This document shows, in pieces, positions 9,048 to 17,958 of a stretch of 47,453 bases of DNA. The DNA lies in NCBI GenBank assembly GCA_017530275.1, contig JAFXMP010000031.1, positions 1-47,453 on the forward strand, written 5' to 3'. Below the pieces are notes generated by a model, which saw only the letters and a list, made by a program, of their open reading frames with translations, did not search any database and was not told the origin of the DNA. This DNA comes from Clostridia bacterium. Lineage in GTDB: Bacteria; Bacillota_A; Clostridia; Christensenellales; Aristaeellaceae. The position numbers and the translations under genes are program-made. Within the stretch, counting starts at the first letter, position 1. Every line of letters begins with the position of its first letter.

Positions 9048-10133
9048 TCATCGGCACAGCGCATAGGCCCTTCCAGCCCGTCGCTCCACTTTGCCGCTGA
9101 TTTCCAGCAGCGTGAGCTGAGTGCCGAGTTCCGAGGCGGAAAGGCCCGTTTCGGCGATCAGTTCTTCCAGTGTCTTTTCTTCCAGCGTCAGGGCCCGCAG
9201 GATCGGATCCTGCTCCTCTTCTGCTTCGGGAAGGAAGGTGTTTTGTTCCGGCGCTTTTTCTTCCCAGCCCATGCGGCAAAGGATATCTTCCCCGCAGGTG
9301 CAAATGCTCGCTCCTTCTTTGAGCAGGGCCAAAGGCAGCTCGCTGCCCGGGGCGTCCACGTTGCCTGGCAGCGCGAACACCTCCCGGCCCTGGCTAAGGG
9401 CGTAATCTACGGTAAAGTGGGTGCCGCTTTTTCGCTGGGCTTCCACCAGCAGCACGCCGTCTGACAGGCCGGAAATGATGCGGTTGCGTACGGGGAAATG
9501 GTAAGGAAAGGGCGGCGCATCCGGGGCAAGCTCCGACAGGATGGCCCCGCCCTCTGCCAGGATGCGCTGGGCCAACTCCTTGTTTTCCGGTGGATAGAGA
9601 TTGCCCACCCCGCTGCCCAGTACGGCAACAGTGCGGCCATGAGCGTCCAGCGCGCCTAAGTGTCCCGCCGAGTCGATGCCCCGGGCCAGGCCGCTGACGA
9701 TGGTGACGCCCTTTTCGGCCAATTCCCGGGCGATGCGTCGGGCCTGAGAAAAGCCGTAACGGGTGGCCCGGCGGGAGCCGACGATGGCGATGGCGGGCGT
9801 GTCCAGCGGCGGCAGGCTGCCCCGCAGGAACAGCACGTCCGGCGGATTATCGACCGAAGCCAGGGAGGCAGGATAGTTGTCATCCCCCAAGAAAAGCGCC
9901 TTGGCGTTTAGCGCTTCCAGGGTCCGCAGCACGGGTCCGCAGCGCACGGCGCGGCTGTCGGCCAGGATGGCGAAAATATCATGGCCCAGAGTCTCATACA
10001 GCGCCGGAGTAAACTGCCGCCATACGCCCAGCGCGCCGCCCATGGTTTCCCGCAGGGCGGTTAAGCGGTTCCATGCTCCCATGGGAGCGCATTGGAGCCA
10101 GATACGGGCTAATTGTTCGTCAGTAAAACCCAT
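9048..10133 (-). CDS. dprA: DNA-processing protein DprA (Smf)
   Basis: Binds incoming single-stranded DNA and loads RecA during natural transformation. The 361-residue protein has an N-terminal helical (SAM-like) part, then the Rossmann-like DprA core: VGSRRATRYGF near residue 116, VSGLARGIDSAGHLGAL near 146, AVLGSGVGNLYPPEN near 169 and FPVRNRIISGLSDGVLLVEA near 208. It ends with a winged-helix domain from about residue 300. It starts directly after the comM stop (no gap), with GGGGG six bases before the ATG. With comM it forms a competence-type pair, although both genes also occur in species not known to take up DNA. Confidence 0.96.
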   Translation of the reverse strand: MGFTDEQLARIWLQCAPMGAWNRLTALRETMGGALGVWRQFTPALYETLGHDIFAILADSRAVRCGPVLRTLEALNAKALFLGDDNYPASLASVDNPPDVLFLRGSLPPLDTPAIAIVGSRRATRYGFSQARRIARELAEKGVTIVSGLARGIDSAGHLGALDAHGRTVAVLGSGVGNLYPPENKELAQRILAEGGAILSELAPDAPPFPYHFPVRNRIISGLSDGVLLVEAQRKSGTHFTVDYALSQGREVFALPGNVDAPGSELPLALLKEGASICTCGEDILCRMGWEEKAPEQNTFLPEAEEEQDPILRALTLEEKTLEELIAETGLSASELGTQLTLLEISGKVERRAGRAYALCR

Positions 10134-11675
10134 TTATGTCCCCCAATACTTGCTGTCTAATGCCCGATATTGAATGGCTTCGGCAATATGGGCAGGCGCA
10201 ATATCATCTTCCTCTGCCAGATCGGCGATGGTGCGGGCAACCTTGATCACGCGGGTGTAGCCCCGCATGCTCATGCCCATTTTATCCACAGCCCGGGTCA
10301 ACAGCTGCTGGACCGCGCTGCTTAAAGGGCAAAGCTCCCGGAGCACAGCCCCATCCATTTGGGCGTTGCAGTAAACGCCTGCCGCGGCAAGCCGGCGCTG
10401 CTGCCGGAGCCTGGCGGCCTGGACCCGACGGCGCACCGTTTCGGAGGTTTCCGCCGGGGCGGAAGCGTTGATTTCGCTCACCGGCACCGCGTCTACCTCC
10501 ACCTGCAGGTCGATGCGGTCCAGCAGGGGGCCGGAAACCCGGCCAAGATACCGGCGGATGGCTGCTTCGCCGCAATGGCATTGCCGGGTGCGGCTGCCGT
10601 AATACCCGCACGGGCAGGGATTCATACCTGCCACCAGCATGCAGCGGGAAAGGTACTGAGCTCTGGCACGAACCCGGGAAATGGTGGCAACCCCATCCTC
10701 TAAAGGCTGGCGCAGGGCTTCCAGCACATTGGGAGCGTACTCCGGCAGTTCGTCCAGAAACAGCACGCCGTTATGAGCCAGCGAGATTTCACCGGGCCGG
10801 GCGTCGCTTCCGCCGCCCACCAGGGCGGGGGCGGAAACGGCGTGGTGGGGCGTGCGGAAGGGCCGCTCGGTCATAAGTCCCTGGCCGGGCTTGAGCAGCC
10901 CCGCCACGGAATGGATGCGGGTGGTTTCACAGGCTTCCTCAAAGGTCATGGGCGGCAGAATGCCGGGCAGGCACCGGGCCAGCATAGTTTTGCCGCTGCC
11001 GGGCACGCCGATCATGAGCAGATTGTGCCCTCCCGCTGCCGCTACCTCCAGCGCCCGCCGCGCGCCTTGCTGGCCTTTTACCAGGGCAAGATCCAGGGCA
11101 GGCCGGGATGCGCGCAGGGTATCTTCATAGGAAAGCTGGATCTGGGCGGGAAGCGGCTCCTTGCCGCTCAAATGGCCGACGGCCTGGGTCAGGCTCCTTG
11201 CTGGGTAGACCCGCATGCCGGATAAGCTCTGTACCTCCGCCGCGTTTTCCACTGGCAGCACCACTCTTTCGATACCCGCCTGATGGGCAGCGATCACCAT
11301 GGATAGGACGCCGCGAACAGGAGTGAGGGTACCGTCCAGCGAAAGCTCGCCCAGCAGCAGCACCTTATCCAAATCGGGCAGCGAAGCCTGACGGCTTGCG
11401 GCGATGATGGAAACGGCAATCGGCAGGTCAAATGCCGCGCCTTCTTTTTTCAGGTCGGCGGGGGAGAGGTTCACTGTGATCATGCCGAAGGGCAGGGCGT
11501 AGCCGGAATTTCGCAGTGCGCCTGTCACCCGGTCCCGGCTTTCCCGCACGGCGGTATCCGGCAGGCCTACCATCAGAAAATGAGCGTCACCCGAACGGGG
11601 GCTCACGTCGGTTTCCACCCACACGGGGCGGCCATCCACCCCCTGCAGGGCAAAGCACAGCGTCCGGGCAAGCAC
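10134..11675 (-). CDS. comM: YifB/ComM family Mg-chelatase-like AAA+ ATPase
   Basis: AAA+ helicase-like protein; in Gram-negatives ComM helps branch migration of incoming DNA in transformation. The 513 residues comprise an N-terminal ribosomal S5-like (ChlI) domain containing VGLPDTAVRESRDRV near residue 37, Walker A GVPGSGKTMLARCLPG near 217, Walker B GVLFLDELPEY near 300, and a C-terminal Mg-chelatase domain. A CPCGYYG...CHCG segment near 350 is usual in this family. The start is GTG at 11675 with GAGGTGAC five bases upstream. It lies 26 bases after the glycosyltransferase and abuts dprA. Confidence 0.95.
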   Translation of the reverse strand: MLARTLCFALQGVDGRPVWVETDVSPRSGDAHFLMVGLPDTAVRESRDRVTGALRNSGYALPFGMITVNLSPADLKKEGAAFDLPIAVSIIAASRQASLPDLDKVLLLGELSLDGTLTPVRGVLSMVIAAHQAGIERVVLPVENAAEVQSLSGMRVYPARSLTQAVGHLSGKEPLPAQIQLSYEDTLRASRPALDLALVKGQQGARRALEVAAAGGHNLLMIGVPGSGKTMLARCLPGILPPMTFEEACETTRIHSVAGLLKPGQGLMTERPFRTPHHAVSAPALVGGGSDARPGEISLAHNGVLFLDELPEYAPNVLEALRQPLEDGVATISRVRARAQYLSRCMLVAGMNPCPCGYYGSRTRQCHCGEAAIRRYLGRVSGPLLDRIDLQVEVDAVPVSEINASAPAETSETVRRRVQAARLRQQRRLAAAGVYCNAQMDGAVLRELCPLSSAVQQLLTRAVDKMGMSMRGYTRVIKVARTIADLAEEDDIAPAHIAEAIQYRALDSKYWGT

Positions 11676-11701
11676 GGTTAGTCACCTCATTTCCGAAACA
11701 A

Positions 11702-14700
11702 TCAATACCAAAGCCACCGGTCAAACCATCGCATGGCGTCCAGCCAGTCCTGATTGGTCAGCCGTCCGCTGGCATAGGGGAAGAAGGCTACGAACAGCAC
11801 GGCGGCGGCGATCAGAATCACACCCAGCAGGATCATGGCTGCGAACTCGGAGCGTTTTTCGTGTATCCATGCGATTTGTGCGGTTTTTTCCACATTATCC
11901 GCCTGCGGCTCCACTTTTCCGTATCCGGTATCCGCCAGCAGGTCCAGACTCAGCACGATGGCGGCCACCAGGAAAGGAACGCAGGGAAAGTAATGATAGA
12001 TGTAGGTGCCGCGGGGCACCAGGATCCAGGGCAGCAACTGCACGAAATAACACATAAGGATCAGGGCAATGCGTGGATCGTCCTTTTCCGCCCAAAGGGT
12101 CAGGGTATAATCCTTAAGCAGATGCCGTTTGATCCATACGCCGAAAAGACACAGGATGCATAACAGGCCAACCCACCATACGGCGGGATTGCCCATGGCG
12201 GAAATGGTGGTGTGATAGCCCGCGGGCTCGTAGGAATTGGAGGCGTAATACATGGGTTTGGCAATTACGGGCCATTCGTACCAGGGAGAATAGAAGGCGT
12301 GATCCATGCCAAGACCGGGCTGGCTGTGATAGCTGAGCATACGCTCCGCTTCCGCGATGATCTTTTTCACGCTCACACCCGCCCCGTCGTAGGCGAAGAA
12401 AGGGATATAGGCGCAGTAATAAATCAGCGCGGGCACCAGTACGAAGAAGATCAGGCAGCTTGCCACAGTGATTAGGAGGGGTTTGCCGCCGACGGCAGCC
12501 GCTTTTTCTTCTTCCGTGCGTTTCTTTTCGGGAATTTGTTTCGCGGCGCGTACCAGCCGCCAGCGACGGGCTATGCCCCAGAAGAAGATCAGCGCCAGCA
12601 CCACGCCTGCATAGCAGCCCGTCCATTTGCTGGCGACACCCAGGCCCATGCACAGGCCGGACAGGGCAAGGGGAACGAGGGACTTCCACAGCGGCTGCCG
12701 GAAGGGCTCCAGGAAGAACCACCGCAGCATGAAGTACACCATCCAGATGATCCACAGCACCACGAAACTGTCGATGGTAGCGATGCGGGTCTGGGTGAAG
12801 TGCATCAAATCCAAAGCCAGCAGGGCGCAGCAGGCCATGCCGCCCCAGGAGCGTTTGATCAGGAGCCTGCCCAGCAGATACATGCCCGGCAGCATCAGCA
12901 CCCCCGCCAAAGCCCCGGCAAAGCGCCAGCCAAAGGGCGTCATGCCGAAAATGGCGATGGCCCAGCTCATCATCACCTTGCCAAGCGGAGGATGAGTGAA
13001 CTCGTAGGGCTGCATCTGATGCAAATGCTCGTATGCGGTGCGGGCATGGTAAATTTCGTCAAAATAGGTGGAATTGTACCAACTGGGATAATCGCCCTCC
13101 ATACTGTCGTGTTCATCCACCAGGAGCGCGGCGGTTTCGTTTTCGGCATCCGCCATTTCCATGTGGGTCACGGGCTCGCCGGTGCTTAGGTTGATCCACG
13201 GTTCGCCCGTTTCGGGAATGGTTGCCGTCACTTCTTTTAACATGAGGTCGCTGATGACCGCGGCAGGAATGGATTCTCCGGTTTCCGCGTCATGGAACAG
13301 AATCTCAAACAGCGTCAGGTTGTAGTGACCGGCGGTGATGCGCACATACCGGGCTGTGAGCGTTTCCGGATACTCCCCATAAGCGGACAGGTATTTCCAC
13401 TTAAAACAGTCTCCTATAGGCATGGGAGCGATATAGGATTGCTCATATCTTTCGCCGTCCAGGCTGAATTCTACGGTAAAATCGCTCTGATACTGGTGAA
13501 TGCCACCGTAATACAGCATCTGAAAGGTGCGTTCCTCTCCCAGGTCCAGAACGATTTGTTCATCAGGGGATTTGGAAACGAAAGCGGTCTGCGGGGCTTT
13601 CGTGGAGCCCAGATTGGTGAAAGCGATCACAGAATAAACGACTGTGATGGATGTGAGGATGATCCAGTCCCGCGCAGTCATTTTTCGAGAGGCTGCAGTT
13701 CTGGGAATGGGCGAGGCCGAACGTTTCTCGGACGCAAATTCCGTGACAGTGCCCCAGCTCAGCGATGAACACAGCCACAGTGAGGCAAAGCCCGTCAGGA
13801 CATTCAGTACGGAGGACACATATTCCAGCAAAGCCGTATCGCTGTTGATAGAAACCGCGGGGGCATTCAAATGCCCTGCTGCCCCGCCGATGCGGATGTT
13901 CCGGTCCAGCGCGCAACCAACGTTCAGGAAACCGGCGACGGACACGCCCAACGCCAGCCACAGGATGCGCACGTCTCTTTTCAGAAGATACCCAAGCAGC
14001 AGGAGCGCCACAGCTGGGAACAGATACCTCTCGTGCATCATGGAACCGGTATTGAACAAAAGCAGCAGCAGCGCCGCGCCAAAAACGGACAGATTTGCGG
14101 CGTCATGGCTGAAAACGTACAGGGCGGAGAACACGGCGAGGCAGTATACGATCATCACCGTGCCCAGGGTGGCATATGTCATGCTGCCCGCCATGGCAAG
14201 CGCGAAGAGCGTCAGGGCCAAGCAAAAGCCCGTACCGCCCAGAACATAAAGCCGGAGGCGTCCGCTCTGATCCTGCAGGGCGGATTTCAGGTTTCCTTTC
14301 CAATGGGCTATCCACGCAGCAATGAGGGGCAGAACGGCCAGACAGAAGGCCAGGAAGGGCACCCAGAAATCACTGTTTATGCCGCTGCCCGCGGATACCC
14401 AGTTTTTGCCCAGCAAAAAATACAGATTGCAGCTATTGACCGTGGCATATGCGTAACGGCCCATGGTTTGGCTGTATAGGGTAAACAGCCAGTCCCATTT
14501 TAGATGAATGGAGAAAGGCACGACGATCACCAGACCGGTAACCGCAGTGAACATGAAGCCAAGCCCCATGTCCCGGAGCCTTTCTTTTTTATTGGTTTCG
14601 TCTTTCCGAACAGTCAGGAAATCCATTGCCAGGGCGAGCAGGCCCATGGGACCGAACATCAGCGCCTGAGGCTTCAACAGAACGCTGGCAAGATACAGGG

Positions 14701-15937
14701 GCAGCGCGGCCTTCCACTTGTGCCGTACCGCGTACAGGACGGAAAGCATCAGCAGCAGTGTCATCAGCGCGTCCGCTTGGCCCCAGGCAGCCCCGGTGGC
14801 AAGGATAAGTGGGTTGAAAGCATAAAGCAGGCTGACAGCCAGCGCTGCGGCGTCCGGGATATGCTTTTTTCCTTCGCGGTACAGGATGGCGCAAATGGCC
14901 ATATCGGCGGCAATGGACGGTAGTTTTACCATAAACACCGTCACCCCTGTGCCCAAAACGCGGCCCGCAAGCCCAAGCAGCCACAGCACCCACATATATC
15001 CAGGTGGATAATCGCAGAATGAGAAGGGATCGTTGGGAGGATAAAAGCCAAGAGGACCGGATTCAGCCATTTTGTTGCCCCAGGCCCGGAAGCAGCCGAT
15101 ATCCACATCATAGCCCGGCACCAGCGCGGCAATCACCAAGCGAAGTGAAAAAGCAGCCAGTAAAAACAGCGCCGCTGTCCAGCCCTTGGTCCATATGCGC
15201 TGCCAACCCTCCAGAAGGCGCGGCCGCAGCAGCGTATGGCACAAAAGGGCGAACAAACCCAGGTATACGATGCTGGAGAGCAAAAGGAGAGACGAGGCCG
15301 TGCCCGCCTGGGTATCCGTTTCCGTATTGGAGGTATTCGCGCTGCACCACAGGGGAGCGGAATACCCGTTCGGAATCCCTTCCACCTTGCACAGCGTCAC
15401 ATCCCGGAACCAGGCTTCCCCTGTGGCTTCGCCGCTGTAGCCGCCCAGGCGCACGAAGATGGTCACCGCGCGCTGATCGCTGCCGGTACGGCCGTACAGA
15501 ACAGCTTCCTGCCACTCACCATTGGTATCGTAGATTTCATCGGTAAACAGGTAGATATCCTTAATGGATAAATTGGCACCCCGCCCGTCCTGAGCGTCGG
15601 CTTTGATATAGCCATGGAGGCGGTACAACGTGTCCGGCTCGACATTCACTTCCTGCGCGAAGCGGGCGTCCTTGGGGATCTGGTTTACGATATGCGCGGC
15701 AGCGCCATTTTCATCTTTCACCACATCGAAAACCGCACCGGAAAGGCCGCTGTAAGCATCCAGCGTCCATCCTTCCGGCACGCCTCTGGCGTCCACTTTT
15801 TCAAAAGAGCCGTTGACCAAAAGATTTTCACCGTAATCAGCCGGGGAAGAAGGACGGAGGAACAAGTAACAACCCAGCGCGATTACCGCGACGGCTGCTG
15901 CGGCGATCAAAATGTACCGCATGATTGTTTTTTTCAT
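11702..15937 (-). CDS. Giant two-module GT-C membrane glycosyltransferase with two lectin-like domains
   Basis: A 1411-residue integral membrane protein. Order: one N-terminal membrane segment (about 8-28); a beta-rich carbohydrate-binding-like domain (about 40-200, starting NLLVNGSFEKVD); a first multispanning module (about 220-720) with PGYDVDIGCFRAWG near 275, an acidic first-loop motif of GT-C enzymes, and CDYPPGYMW; a membrane segment near 760; a second discoidin-like domain (about 780-900); then a protein-mannosyltransferase-type module (about 950-1410) with STYFDEIYHART near 960 and EFTHPPLGK. The PMT family transfers mannose from a polyprenyl phosphate to protein on the outer face. 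Two complete catalytic-looking modules in one chain are unusual. AAGGAG precedes the ATG; nine bases after yraN and 26 before comM, so it sits inside a housekeeping operon. Confidence 0.88.
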   Translation of the reverse strand: MKKTIMRYILIAAAAVAVIALGCYLFLRPSSPADYGENLLVNGSFEKVDARGVPEGWTLDAYSGLSGAVFDVVKDENGAAAHIVNQIPKDARFAQEVNVEPDTLYRLHGYIKADAQDGRGANLSIKDIYLFTDEIYDTNGEWQEAVLYGRTGSDQRAVTIFVRLGGYSGEATGEAWFRDVTLCKVEGIPNGYSAPLWCSANTSNTETDTQAGTASSLLLLSSIVYLGLFALLCHTLLRPRLLEGWQRIWTKGWTAALFLLAAFSLRLVIAALVPGYDVDIGCFRAWGNKMAESGPLGFYPPNDPFSFCDYPPGYMWVLWLLGLAGRVLGTGVTVFMVKLPSIAADMAICAILYREGKKHIPDAAALAVSLLYAFNPLILATGAAWGQADALMTLLLMLSVLYAVRHKWKAALPLYLASVLLKPQALMFGPMGLLALAMDFLTVRKDETNKKERLRDMGLGFMFTAVTGLVIVVPFSIHLKWDWLFTLYSQTMGRYAYATVNSCNLYFLLGKNWVSAGSGINSDFWVPFLAFCLAVLPLIAAWIAHWKGNLKSALQDQSGRLRLYVLGGTGFCLALTLFALAMAGSMTYATLGTVMIVYCLAVFSALYVFSHDAANLSVFGAALLLLLFNTGSMMHERYLFPAVALLLLGYLLKRDVRILWLALGVSVAGFLNVGCALDRNIRIGGAAGHLNAPAVSINSDTALLEYVSSVLNVLTGFASLWLCSSLSWGTVTEFASEKRSASPIPRTAASRKMTARDWIILTSITVVYSVIAFTNLGSTKAPQTAFVSKSPDEQIVLDLGEERTFQMLYYGGIHQYQSDFTVEFSLDGERYEQSYIAPMPIGDCFKWKYLSAYGEYPETLTARYVRITAGHYNLTLFEILFHDAETGESIPAAVISDLMLKEVTATIPETGEPWINLSTGEPVTHMEMADAENETAALLVDEHDSMEGDYPSWYNSTYFDEIYHARTAYEHLHQMQPYEFTHPPLGKVMMSWAIAIFGMTPFGWRFAGALAGVLMLPGMYLLGRLLIKRSWGGMACCALLALDLMHFTQTRIATIDSFVVLWIIWMVYFMLRWFFLEPFRQPLWKSLVPLALSGLCMGLGVASKWTGCYAGVVLALIFFWGIARRWRLVRAAKQIPEKKRTEEEKAAAVGGKPLLITVASCLIFFVLVPALIYYCAYIPFFAYDGAGVSVKKIIAEAERMLSYHSQPGLGMDHAFYSPWYEWPVIAKPMYYASNSYEPAGYHTTISAMGNPAVWWVGLLCILCLFGVWIKRHLLKDYTLTLWAEKDDPRIALILMCYFVQLLPWILVPRGTYIYHYFPCVPFLVAAIVLSLDLLADTGYGKVEPQADNVEKTAQIAWIHEKRSEFAAMILLGVILIAAAVLFVAFFPYASGRLTNQDWLDAMRWFDRWLWY

Positions 15938-15946
15938 GGAAGCTCC

Positions 15947-16279
15947 TTAAAACGCGTTTTTGATGTGGCGCAGGCCCGCGGCTGTGATTTCGACCACGTC
16001 GAAACGGAAGTCCTCCTGTCCGTTCCGGCGCAGGTATTCCCATGCCGCACTGCGGATATGGCCGCGCTTTTCAGCGTTCACCGCTGAAAGGCCGGAATCC
16101 AGCCGCCCCCGGGACCGGGTTTTTACCTCGATGAAAACGAGAGCGTCTCTATCACGGGCAATCAGATCGATTTCCCCATGGGCAGTGCGGTAGCGCCGGA
16201 CTAAAATGCGCATGCCCCGCCTGCGCAGGAATGCCGCCGCCCGGGCTTCGCCAAGCAGCCCCGTTTCCCTGATATTCAT
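15947..16279 (-). CDS. YraN/UPF0102 family nuclease-like protein
   Basis: A 110-residue protein of the UPF0102 family, which has a restriction-endonuclease-like fold and unproven function, possibly in DNA repair or recombination. GLLGEARAAAFLRRRG opens the domain; GEIDLIARDRDALVFIEVKTR near residue 35 carries the E-D-ExK residues expected of the nuclease core. ATGA overlaps the rnhB stop by four bases. rnhB-yraN adjacency is common in many bacteria and supports the call. Confidence 0.92.
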   Translation of the reverse strand: MNIRETGLLGEARAAAFLRRRGMRILVRRYRTAHGEIDLIARDRDALVFIEVKTRSRGRLDSGLSAVNAEKRGHIRSAAWEYLRRNGQEDFRFDVVEITAAGLRHIKNAF

Positions 16280-16908
16280 ACGAAATGCCCGATAAAGCTC
16301 CGCCGGTGGGCGGGGCAGGGCCCATTTCCCTTCAAAGCGGCGATGTGCGCGGCAGTGCCGTAGCCCTTATGCTGCGCAAAACCGTAGTCGGGGTACAAGG
16401 CGTCCAGCTCCTGCATCTGCCTGTCCCTCGTCACCTTGGCCACGATGCTGGCGGCGGCGATGGAATAGGACAGCGCGTCCCCATGAATGATACCCCGTTC
16501 CTCTCCCTGTAATCCCAGGCCGGACAGGGCGTCGATCAAAAACACATCGGCAGGGGCGCCTTCGGCAGCCCGGCGCATGGCCATTTTTGTAGCCTCTAAT
16601 ATATTATATCGGTCGATTTCCTCCGGGCTGGCTTGGCCTACGCCCACGAATGCCGCTGTGTTCAGGATGGCTTCATAGGTTTCTTCCCGGCGCTTGGGCG
16701 ATAGCAGCTTGCTGTCATCCACCCACAGGAGAAGAGGCTCCCGGGGCATGACTACGCAGGCGGCTACCACGTTGCCTGCCAGGGGGCCCCGGCCCGCCTC
16801 GTCCATCCCGGCAAAGCGCACACCCGCTTCCCAAAGAGGAGCGTCAATTTCCACCAGGGTTTGCAGCCTGACCCTGCGTTTCTCTTCCGTTAGGCTGTTT
16901 TTCTTCAA
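16276..16908 (-). CDS. rnhB: Ribonuclease HII
   Basis: Removes RNA from RNA-DNA hybrids and single ribonucleotides from DNA. FAGMDEAGRGPLAG near residue 33 holds the first Asp-Glu pair of the catalytic DEDD set; LIDALSGLG near 125 and SIAAASIVAKVTRDR near 150 hold the rest. I place the start at a TTG (16908) with AGAGGGGAG just upstream, giving 210 residues. The next upstream ATG (16977) would force a 134-base overlap with the conserved C-terminal part of rbgA. Even so, the chosen start overlaps rbgA by 65 bases. Confidence 0.93.
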   Translation of the reverse strand: MKKNSLTEEKRRVRLQTLVEIDAPLWEAGVRFAGMDEAGRGPLAGNVVAACVVMPREPLLLWVDDSKLLSPKRREETYEAILNTAAFVGVGQASPEEIDRYNILEATKMAMRRAAEGAPADVFLIDALSGLGLQGEERGIIHGDALSYSIAAASIVAKVTRDRQMQELDALYPDYGFAQHKGYGTAAHIAALKGNGPCPAHRRSFIGHFV

Positions 16909-17761
16909 GCTGCTCCCCTCTTTCTTCCTTCGGCGTTTCCAGGGTGATGCGGCCCAATTTGCCGCCCCGGAATTCATCTAATACCACCTTGCAGGCCCGT
17001 TCCGTATCGTACGCGCCGCCCTTCATCAGAAAGCCCCGCCCCTGACAAACGGCGTTCAGCAGTTCGGGACCGCGAAGGGACAAATCCTTGATTTTAAACC
17101 GTTCCTGCACGGCATTGGGCGCTGTGCCGATCAGATCGGTGAGCAGCTGAATGGCCAATTGGGCGGTGTCCACCACTTCATCCCGGATGGCGGCGATATA
17201 GGCAAGCCGCCGTGCGGCCAGCGGATCGTCAAGCCGGGGCCACAGAAGTCCTGGTGTATCGAGCAGTTCCAGATAGGGTGAAACCTTCACCCACTGATTG
17301 GCCCTTGTCACCCCCGGCATATCGCCTACCTTGGTGATGCTGCCGCCGTGCAGCCGGTTGATCAGCGTGGATTTTCCCACGTTGGGCACGCCCACCACCA
17401 TAGCCCGCACCGTTTTTTTGATGCCTCGCTGAGCGGCCCGCTCCACCGTTTCATGAGCCGCTCTTTCGACCAGGGAAAGGGCCGCCTTGGCCTGACGGTT
17501 CATGTCCAGCGCCATGCATGAAAGCCCCTGCCGCTTGAACTGGTTCAGCCATGCTGCCGTCAGCGTGGGATCGGCTAAATCGCTTTTCCCTAATAGAAGC
17601 ACCCGTTCCTTTTTTTCCGTCAGACGCTTTAAATCCGGGTTGCGGCTGGACAGGGGCAGACGGGAGTCGCAAAGCTCGATCACCACGTCCACGCGGGACA
17701 GTTGATCGCTCAGCAGCCGTTTCGCCCGCGCCATATGGCCAGGATACCAGTTGATTTCCAT
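16844..17761 (-). CDS. rbgA: Ribosome biogenesis GTPase RbgA (YlqF)
   Basis: Circularly permuted GTPase needed for late 50S subunit assembly, about 305 residues. It starts with the family signature MEINWYPGHMARAKR. The permuted order is visible: the G4-position motif (here GKSD near residue 58) precedes G1 GVPNVGKS near 126 and G3 DTPGLLWP near 169. The C-terminal RNA-binding region includes DEFRGGKLGRITLE. The usual G4 is NKxD; Gly replaces the Asn here. I chose the ATG at 17761 over a TTG at 17779. The last 30 residues are hydrophilic and overlap rnhB. It is the first gene of the minus-strand run. Confidence 0.94.
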   Translation of the reverse strand: MEINWYPGHMARAKRLLSDQLSRVDVVIELCDSRLPLSSRNPDLKRLTEKKERVLLLGKSDLADPTLTAAWLNQFKRQGLSCMALDMNRQAKAALSLVERAAHETVERAAQRGIKKTVRAMVVGVPNVGKSTLINRLHGGSITKVGDMPGVTRANQWVKVSPYLELLDTPGLLWPRLDDPLAARRLAYIAAIRDEVVDTAQLAIQLLTDLIGTAPNAVQERFKIKDLSLRGPELLNAVCQGRGFLMKGGAYDTERACKVVLDEFRGGKLGRITLETPKEERGEQLEEKQPNGRETQGQAANPGGN

Positions 17762-17816
17762 AAAAATAGAACCTTCCAAAAATTGTTAATTAAACACGCG
17801 ATCGCGTTCTTTTTAA

Positions 17817-17845
17817 GTAATATCACTTTTTTGAAAAAAACGCAA
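17817..17845 (-). promoter_or_regulatory. Possible promoter of the rbgA run
   Basis: On the minus strand TTGCGT (17840-17845), 17 bases, TATTAC (17817-17822). Both boxes are imperfect. Between it and rbgA lies the perfect palindrome ACGCGATCGCGT (17796-17807), which could be an operator. Confidence 0.35.
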
Positions 17846-17958
17846 GTGTGAATTTCGCTTGTTTACATTCCTGCCATATCTGCTATGGAGGCATGGCATA
17901 CTCATGCTGGAAAGAAGACATACTATTTTCACAGAACAAATCGAAGGGGAGATGGAAT

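Noticed and set aside
16909..16977. Longer rnhB start at the ATG at 16977
   Set aside because: It would add 23 residues read from the out-of-frame rbgA C-terminus and lengthen the overlap to 134 bases.
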